The position numbers and the translations under genes are program-made. The notes beneath the pieces are model-generated. The model did no database searches. It was not told the origin of the DNA and saw nothing but the letters and a program-made list of their open reading frames with translations. A stretch of DNA of 64,000 nt from Burkholderiaceae bacterium (GTDB taxonomy: Bacteria; Pseudomonadota; Gammaproteobacteria; Burkholderiales; Burkholderiaceae_C), in NCBI GenBank assembly GCA_023954035.1, contig JAMLIT010000012.1, positions 1-64,000 on the forward strand. The letters run 5' to 3'. How positions within the stretch are numbered: the first letter of the stretch is position 1; each line of letters starts with the position of its first letter. Shown piece by piece: positions 59,890 through 64,000 of the stretch.

Positions 59890-61029
59890 TCAGATCACCT
59901 CCAGCTCGGCGTTGAGCGCGCCGGCGGCCTTGATCGCCTGCAAGATCGCCAGCAGGTCGCCCGGCGTGGCGCCCAGGGCGTTGAGCGCGCGCACCACGTC
60001 GGCCAGTTGCGGCGAGGGCGGCACCTGGATGATGGCGCCGGGCTCCTGGTTGATCTTGATGCTGCTTTGTTGCGTCACCACCGTTTCGCCTTTGGAGAAC
60101 GGAGCCGGCTGGCTGATGACCGGCGTCGAGCTGATGGTGATCGACAGGTTGCCGTGCGCGATGGCGCAGGGCCCGAGCGTGACCGCCTGGTTCAGCACCA
60201 CCGAACCGGTGCGTGCATTGATGACCACCTTGGCCGCCGGTGCAATGGCATCGAGCTGCAGCTCTTCGAGTTCGGCGATGAAGCCGACGCGGGCGCCCGG
60301 GTCGGTGGGTGCGCTCACTTGCACCGTGCGCCCGTCGAGCGCAGTAGCGCGGCCCGCGCCCATGCGCTTGTTGATGGTGTCGGCCACGCCGCGCGCCGTC
60401 TGGAAGTCCGATGCGTTGAGGCCCAGGGTGATGAAGTCGCCTTCATTGAGCGGGGTGGGTACCGAGCGCTCCACCTGTGCCCCCTGCGGAATGCGGCCTG
60501 CGCTCAGGTGGTTGATCTGTACCTTGCTGCCGCCCGACGAGGCGCCGGCGCCGCTGATCACGACGCTGCCCTGGGCCAGCGCGTAGATCTCGCCGTCGGC
60601 ACCGCGCAGCGGCGTCATCATCAGCATGCCGCCCTTGAGCGACTTGGAGTTGCCCATGGACGAGACGGTGACGTCGATCTGCTGGCCCGGCTGGGCAAAC
60701 GCGGGCAATTGCGCCGTGACGACCACGGCGGCCACGTTCTTGAGCTGCAACTGTGACGAGGCGCCGGCCGGCAGGCTGATGCCCATCTGCTGCAGGTAGT
60801 TCTGCATGGCCTGCGTGGTGTAGGGCATCTGGGTGGTCTGGTCGCCCGTGCCGTCCAGCCCCACCACCAGGCCATAGCCCGTCAACTGGTTGCTGCGCAC
60901 GCCTTGCACGGCCGCCACTTCCTTCACGCGCATCGCGTGCGCAGGCAGGGCGGCGACCAGCGCCAGCATCAGGCCAGCGCAGAGCGCCGTCCAGGGCATG
61001 CGGAAAAGGAGTGGGCGCACGGTGGTCAT
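59890..61029 (-). CDS. flgI: Flagellar P-ring protein FlgI
   Basis: 379-residue periplasmic protein forming the P ring around the rod in the peptidoglycan layer. A cleavable signal peptide (FRMPWTALCAGLMLALVAALPAHA) precedes MRVKEVAAVQGVRSNQLTGYGLVVGLDGTGDQ. I chose ATG 61029, which matches the signal peptide. The 209-base gap to flgH contains a family-A repeat with a perfect 14-base hairpin. Confidence 0.96.
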   Translation of the reverse strand: MTTVRPLLFRMPWTALCAGLMLALVAALPAHAMRVKEVAAVQGVRSNQLTGYGLVVGLDGTGDQTTQMPYTTQAMQNYLQQMGISLPAGASSQLQLKNVAAVVVTAQLPAFAQPGQQIDVTVSSMGNSKSLKGGMLMMTPLRGADGEIYALAQGSVVISGAGASSGGSKVQINHLSAGRIPQGAQVERSVPTPLNEGDFITLGLNASDFQTARGVADTINKRMGAGRATALDGRTVQVSAPTDPGARVGFIAELEELQLDAIAPAAKVVINARTGSVVLNQAVTLGPCAIAHGNLSITISSTPVISQPAPFSKGETVVTQQSSIKINQEPGAIIQVPPSPQLADVVRALNALGATPGDLLAILQAIKAAGALNAELEVI

Positions 61030-61120
61030 GGAGCCATTGTGCGATCGGCTCGCCGATGCGAAGCGGCGATAAAGCCCGGCAAAGCCCGCCAATTGGCGCA
61101 GTTGCTGCGCCGGTCCCATC

Positions 61121-61200
61121 GGGTCAAAAAAACAAGTAAAAATGGCTTCTAGCGCTTATCCAGTAAGCGCTAGAAGCTATCAAAAAAATAGTAACTTGGC
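61121..61200. repeat. Family-A repeat with a perfect hairpin, between flgI and flgH
   Basis: GCTTCTAGCGCTTA (61145-61158) and TAAGCGCTAGAAGC (61164-61177) are exact reverse complements around a TCCAG loop, followed by AGCTATCAAAAAAATAGTA. This is the most symmetric copy in the window and lies inside the flg operon, where it could influence message stability. Confidence 0.78.
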
Positions 61201-61238
61201 GCGTCTGCCGCGGGCCTTCGCGGGCGCTTGGAAGGCGC

Positions 61239-61943
61239 CTAGAACGGCGTCACGTTGTTGAAAAATCGCCCCAGCCAGCCCGTGACCTGTGCCTCTCCCT
61301 GCGCGCCGCGTCCGCGCGACTCGACGCGCACATTGGCCACCTGGGTCGAGTTGACGATGCTGCCCGGCTGCAGCGTGCGGGGGTCCACCGTGCCCGAGAA
61401 GCGCAGCACGTCCACGTTCTGGTTCACGCCAATCTGCTTTTCTCCGGCCACCACCAGATGCCCGTTGGGCAGCACCTGCACCACGGTGGCGGTGATGGAA
61501 CCGGTGAAGGTGTTGGCGCTTTCCGTGCCGCCCTTGCCGGCAAAGGTGTTGCTGGACTTGGCGCCCAGCTTGGTCTTGTCGGTAAAGCTCGAACCGACAA
61601 AGGGCAGGGCAGTGACGCCCGCCTCGACGCCGGAGGCGCGGTCCACGGTGGACGAGGATTTCTGGCTGGCCGAGACGTTCTCCACGATCACCACGGTGAC
61701 GTTGTCGCCCACCATGCGCGCGCGCCGGTCTTCGAAAGCCGGGCGGTAGCTGGCGGTGTGGAACAGACTGCCAGTGGCCGGCCCCTGCACCACGGGTTGC
61801 GGCGCAATGGGCACCGGCGTGGTCGGCAGAATGTCCACTGGCGGCGCTGGCGAGAGGCTGGCGCAGCCGCTCAGCAGCAGGGCAAAAGCTGCGCTGGCCA
61901 GGGAAGCAAGCCCAGACGCTGAGAAATGCTTGAACGTGCGCAT
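61239..61943 (-). CDS. flgH: Flagellar L-ring lipoprotein FlgH
   Basis: 234-residue outer-membrane lipoprotein forming the L ring. The signal peptide ends at lipobox LLSGC (about residue 27). SLFHTASYRPAFEDRRARMVGDNVTVVIVEN and IVNSTQVANVRVESRGRG are conserved. Fits the canonical flgG-flgH-flgI order. Confidence 0.96.
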   Translation of the reverse strand: MRTFKHFSASGLASLASAAFALLLSGCASLSPAPPVDILPTTPVPIAPQPVVQGPATGSLFHTASYRPAFEDRRARMVGDNVTVVIVENVSASQKSSSTVDRASGVEAGVTALPFVGSSFTDKTKLGAKSSNTFAGKGGTESANTFTGSITATVVQVLPNGHLVVAGEKQIGVNQNVDVLRFSGTVDPRTLQPGSIVNSTQVANVRVESRGRGAQGEAQVTGWLGRFFNNVTPF

Positions 61944-61965
61944 GGCAGTGGCCTTTTGAAAAGCT

Positions 61966-62748
61966 TCAGAGCTGGGCCAGCTTGGCCAGCATCTGGTCGG
62001 AGGTTTGCACTGCCTTGGAATTCATTTCGTAGGCGCGCTGCGTCTGGATCATGCTGACCAGTTCCTGCACAACGTTCACGTTGGAAGTCTCCAGGTAGCC
62101 CTGCACCACGGTGCCCAGGCCGTTGGTGCCGGGCGTGCCTTGCGTGGGCTGACCCGAAGCAGCCGTTTCGATGTAGAGGTTCTCGCCGCGCGGCTCCAGG
62201 CCGGGCGGGTTGATGAAGTTGGCCATGGCGAGGTTTCCCAGCGGCTGCGGCGCGGTGTTGCCGGGCAGCAGGGCGGCCACGGCGCCGTCGGCGCTGATGC
62301 TGATCGCAGTGGCGCTGGGCGGAATGGTGATGCCATTGGCGACGGGCAGACCGCTGGCCGTGACCAGACGGCCCTGCGCGTCCACCTGAAAGGAGCCGTC
62401 GCGGGTGTAGCCGGCCGTGCCGTCGGGCAGGGTCACCTGGAAAAAGCCATTGCCTTTGATGGCGACGTCCAGATTGCTGTTGGACTGCTGCAGGCCGCCC
62501 TGCATGAAGTTGCGGCTGGTGGCCACGGTGCGCACGCCCAGGCCCAGGTGCAGGCCGGTCGGCAATTGGTTTTGCTCGGTGGTCTGGCTGCCCACCTGGC
62601 GCAGGTTCTGGTAGATCAGGTCTTCAAACACCGCATTGGCGCGCTTGTAGCCCGTGGTGGAGACGTTGGCGAGGTTGTGCGAGATGACGTCCAGCTGCGT
62701 CTGCTGCGCTTCCATGCCGGTCTTGGCGATCCAGAGGGAATTGATCAT
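61966..62748 (-). CDS. flgG: Flagellar distal rod protein FlgG
   Basis: 260-residue rod protein, the most conserved of the rod set. The N-terminal motif [41 protein letters not shown] and C-terminal [20 protein letters not shown] are typical of rod-hook-family proteins. It lies between flgF and flgH. Confidence 0.97.
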   Translation of the reverse strand: MINSLWIAKTGMEAQQTQLDVISHNLANVSTTGYKRANAVFEDLIYQNLRQVGSQTTEQNQLPTGLHLGLGVRTVATSRNFMQGGLQQSNSNLDVAIKGNGFFQVTLPDGTAGYTRDGSFQVDAQGRLVTASGLPVANGITIPPSATAISISADGAVAALLPGNTAPQPLGNLAMANFINPPGLEPRGENLYIETAASGQPTQGTPGTNGLGTVVQGYLETSNVNVVQELVSMIQTQRAYEMNSKAVQTSDQMLAKLAQL

Positions 62749-62792
62749 GGGGGCTCCTTGCGTTAGGTCTGGGCTGCTGGGTGCGCCGCGCT

Positions 62793-63533
62793 CTAACCGT
62801 TAAGGCTCAGCAACTGGCTGGCCGACTTGTCGTTGGTCTCGGCGGTCTGCAGCAAGCGCATTTGCTGCTCGAACTGGCGCGAGGCGGCAATCATTCCGAC
62901 CATGCTCTCCACCGGGTTCACGTTGGACCCTTCCAGGGCGCCTGGCAACAGGCGCGCTGCAGCGTCCTGCGGCAGCGGTTCCCTGGATCGCGCGCGAAAC
63001 AGGCCGTCATCACCACGCACCAGCGGGTCTTCCGCCGTGGGCGTCGCCAGTTTGAGGCGTCCGATGGCGGACGGCGGCTGGCCTGCCACTTTGGCGGTGA
63101 TGGTGCCGTCGGAACCCAGGGACACTTCCGCCCCAGGTGGCACGTCAATCGGCGCGCCCCCGTCCGAGAGCACGGGCAGGCCGGCGCCGGTGAGCATCTG
63201 CCCGTTGGCGTTCACCTCGAAAGCCCCGCCGCGCGTATAGGCCTCGGTGCCGTCCAGACCTTGCACGGCAAACCAGGCATTGCCCGTGGCCATGGCGTCC
63301 AGACTGCGCCCGGTGCGCTGCACGGCGCCGGGCGTGTCGCGGTAGCCGGAGGTGGCTTCCAGCGCGAACACGCGCGTGCTGGCGCCATCGCCCTGCAGCG
63401 GCACCGCGCGAAACGCCGACAGCTCGGCCCGAAAACCGGTGGTCGAGGCATTGGCCAGGTTGTTGGACAGCACCGACTGCCGCTGCGCGGCGGCGTTGGC
63501 GCCCGTCATGGCGGTGTAGATGATGCGGTCCAT
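62793..63533 (-). CDS. flgF: Flagellar proximal rod protein FlgF
   Basis: 246-residue rod protein. It starts [35 protein letters not shown] and ends [27 protein letters not shown], both family-typical. 44 bases upstream of flgG and 188 downstream of flgE, with a family-B repeat in that gap. Confidence 0.96.
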   Translation of the reverse strand: MDRIIYTAMTGANAAAQRQSVLSNNLANASTTGFRAELSAFRAVPLQGDGASTRVFALEATSGYRDTPGAVQRTGRSLDAMATGNAWFAVQGLDGTEAYTRGGAFEVNANGQMLTGAGLPVLSDGGAPIDVPPGAEVSLGSDGTITAKVAGQPPSAIGRLKLATPTAEDPLVRGDDGLFRARSREPLPQDAAARLLPGALEGSNVNPVESMVGMIAASRQFEQQMRLLQTAETNDKSASQLLSLNG

Positions 63534-63599
63534 GGTCCAGCCTTTCCTTTTCTATGCGTTGCTTCAAGAAGCCAGGGATGCGACGTTCGTTCCTGGCGC

Positions 63600-63718
63600 G
63601 GCCTGTGCCAGCGACCGCCGCGCAAGGGCCGCCCCGCCGCGCTGGCGGTGTCCCCCTTCCCGCAGCGCGCAGCGATGCGAGAGAAGGGGGAAGGCGCGCA
63701 GCGACGCAGGGGGTCGCT
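63600..63718 (-). repeat. Family-B post-stop repeat after flgE
   Basis: Minus strand: ACCCCCTGCGTCGCTGCGCGCC, TTCCCCCTTCTC, GCATCGCTGCGCGCTGC, GGGAAGGGGGACACC, then CAGCGCGGCGGGGCGGCCC and TTGCGCGGCGG. A full copy starting a few bases past the flgE stop and occupying most of the flgE-flgF gap. Confidence 0.8.
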
Positions 63719-63721
63719 CTC

Positions 63722-64000
63722 TCATCGCAGATTCACCATGGTGGACATCACCTGGTCCTGTGTCTTGATCGTCTGGGCGTTGGCCTGGTAGGTGCGCTGC
63801 GCGGTCATCATGTTGACCAGCTCGGCGGTCAGGTCGACGTTGGAGTCCTCCAGCGCGCCAGAGCGCAGCATGCCCAGGTTGCCCACGCCGGGCTTGCCCA
63901 TGACGGGTGGGCCGGAATCGTTGGATTCCACCCAGTTGTTCCCGCCCACGGCAATCAATCCTTGTGGGTTGCGGAACGCGGCCAACGCCACCTGAGCCTC
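63722..64000 (-). CDS. flgE: Flagellar hook protein FlgE (N-terminus beyond window)
   Basis: Only the C-terminal ~92 residues are present; the frame is open to the window edge. LGMLRSGALEDSNVDLTAELVNMMTAQRTYQANAQTIKTQDQVMSTMVNLR is the conserved rod/hook C-terminus (D0 coiled coil). Its position before flgF identifies it as the hook protein. Confidence 0.93.
   Translation of the reverse strand, partial: EAQVALAAFRNPQGLIAVGGNNWVESNDSGPPVMGKPGVGNLGMLRSGALEDSNVDLTAELVNMMTAQRTYQANAQTIKTQDQVMSTMVNLR

Noticed and set aside
1-64000. CRISPR array, tRNA/rRNA genes, prophage or complete insertion sequence
   Set aside because: I found no regularly spaced direct repeats, cloverleaf-like genes, phage structural genes or transposase. 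The dispersed A and B repeats are irregularly placed and carry no coding capacity of their own.

Overview
The window reads as chromosomal DNA of a high-GC betaproteobacterium, most likely family Comamonadaceae (Acidovorax and relatives). Grounds: gene content and protein style typical of Burkholderiales (glyQ-glyS-gmhB, corC-lnt, fabA-fabB, a TRAP receptor, and the bacterial fumarylacetoacetase/maiA pair), and a dispersed repeat built around CTAGCGCTTAT...AGCTAT that I associate with this family. About 68 genes are packed with short gaps. No stretch longer than 300 bases lacks a gene. I see no rRNA, tRNA, CRISPR, prophage or complete insertion sequence.

Layout. 1-2.8 kb: end of a TRAP solute receptor, then fumarylacetoacetase and maleylacetoacetate isomerase. 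2.8-7.6 kb (minus): a compact operon of a pteridine reductase-like SDR, two FolB paralogues, ttcA, a DUF4136 lipoprotein, a histidine phosphatase and a YhhN membrane protein. 7.6-11.7 kb: MidA-type methyltransferase, DUF2905, otsB-otsA (trehalose) and trxC. 11.7-15.7 kb: a bufferin-type metal-buffering RiPP operon (bufA-bufB-bufC-DoxX) facing an ECF sigma factor and its NrsF-type anti-sigma. 15.7-24.6 kb: cca, a GST, an AidB-like acyl-CoA dehydrogenase, a PaaX-family regulator, 5-FCL, slt and a second GST. 24.6-31.6 kb: acyl-CoA metabolism (PaaK-like enzyme, MBL hydrolase, crotonase, fadD, FFLEELY protein) and a hydrolase. 31.7-36.6 kb: phhA, hppD, a secreted lipase with its foldase, and an Lrp regulator. 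36.7-48 kb: housekeeping genes (GNAT, corC, lnt, fabA-fabB, glyQ-glyS, an odd gmhB, a SprT-like protease, a phosphatase). 48-54.4 kb: amino-acid-related enzymes and exporters beside a MocR regulator. 54.4-64 kb (minus): an HDOD protein and the flagellar operon flgE-F-G-H-I-J-K-L, cut by the window end.

How the parts work together. The clearest regulated system is the bufferin locus. The 195-base divergent intergenic region carries two copies of GTAACC-N16-CGAA, one facing each operon, which is the promoter pattern I recall for the Caulobacter SigF/NrsF metal-stress system. Phenylalanine/tyrosine catabolism is split: PhhA and HppD near 32-34 kb, MaiA and FAH near 1-2.7 kb, homogentisate dioxygenase not in the window. 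The FolB pair plus SDR may supply the pterin cofactor of PhhA.

Two families of interspersed repeats stand out. Family A (nine copies) lies in-frame inside five proteins, spans one start codon, and is intergenic three times. Family B (seven copies) always sits just 3' of a stop codon in the same orientation to the gene. In two unrelated genes its edge supplies the last codons and the stop, and one copy separates bufA from bufB.
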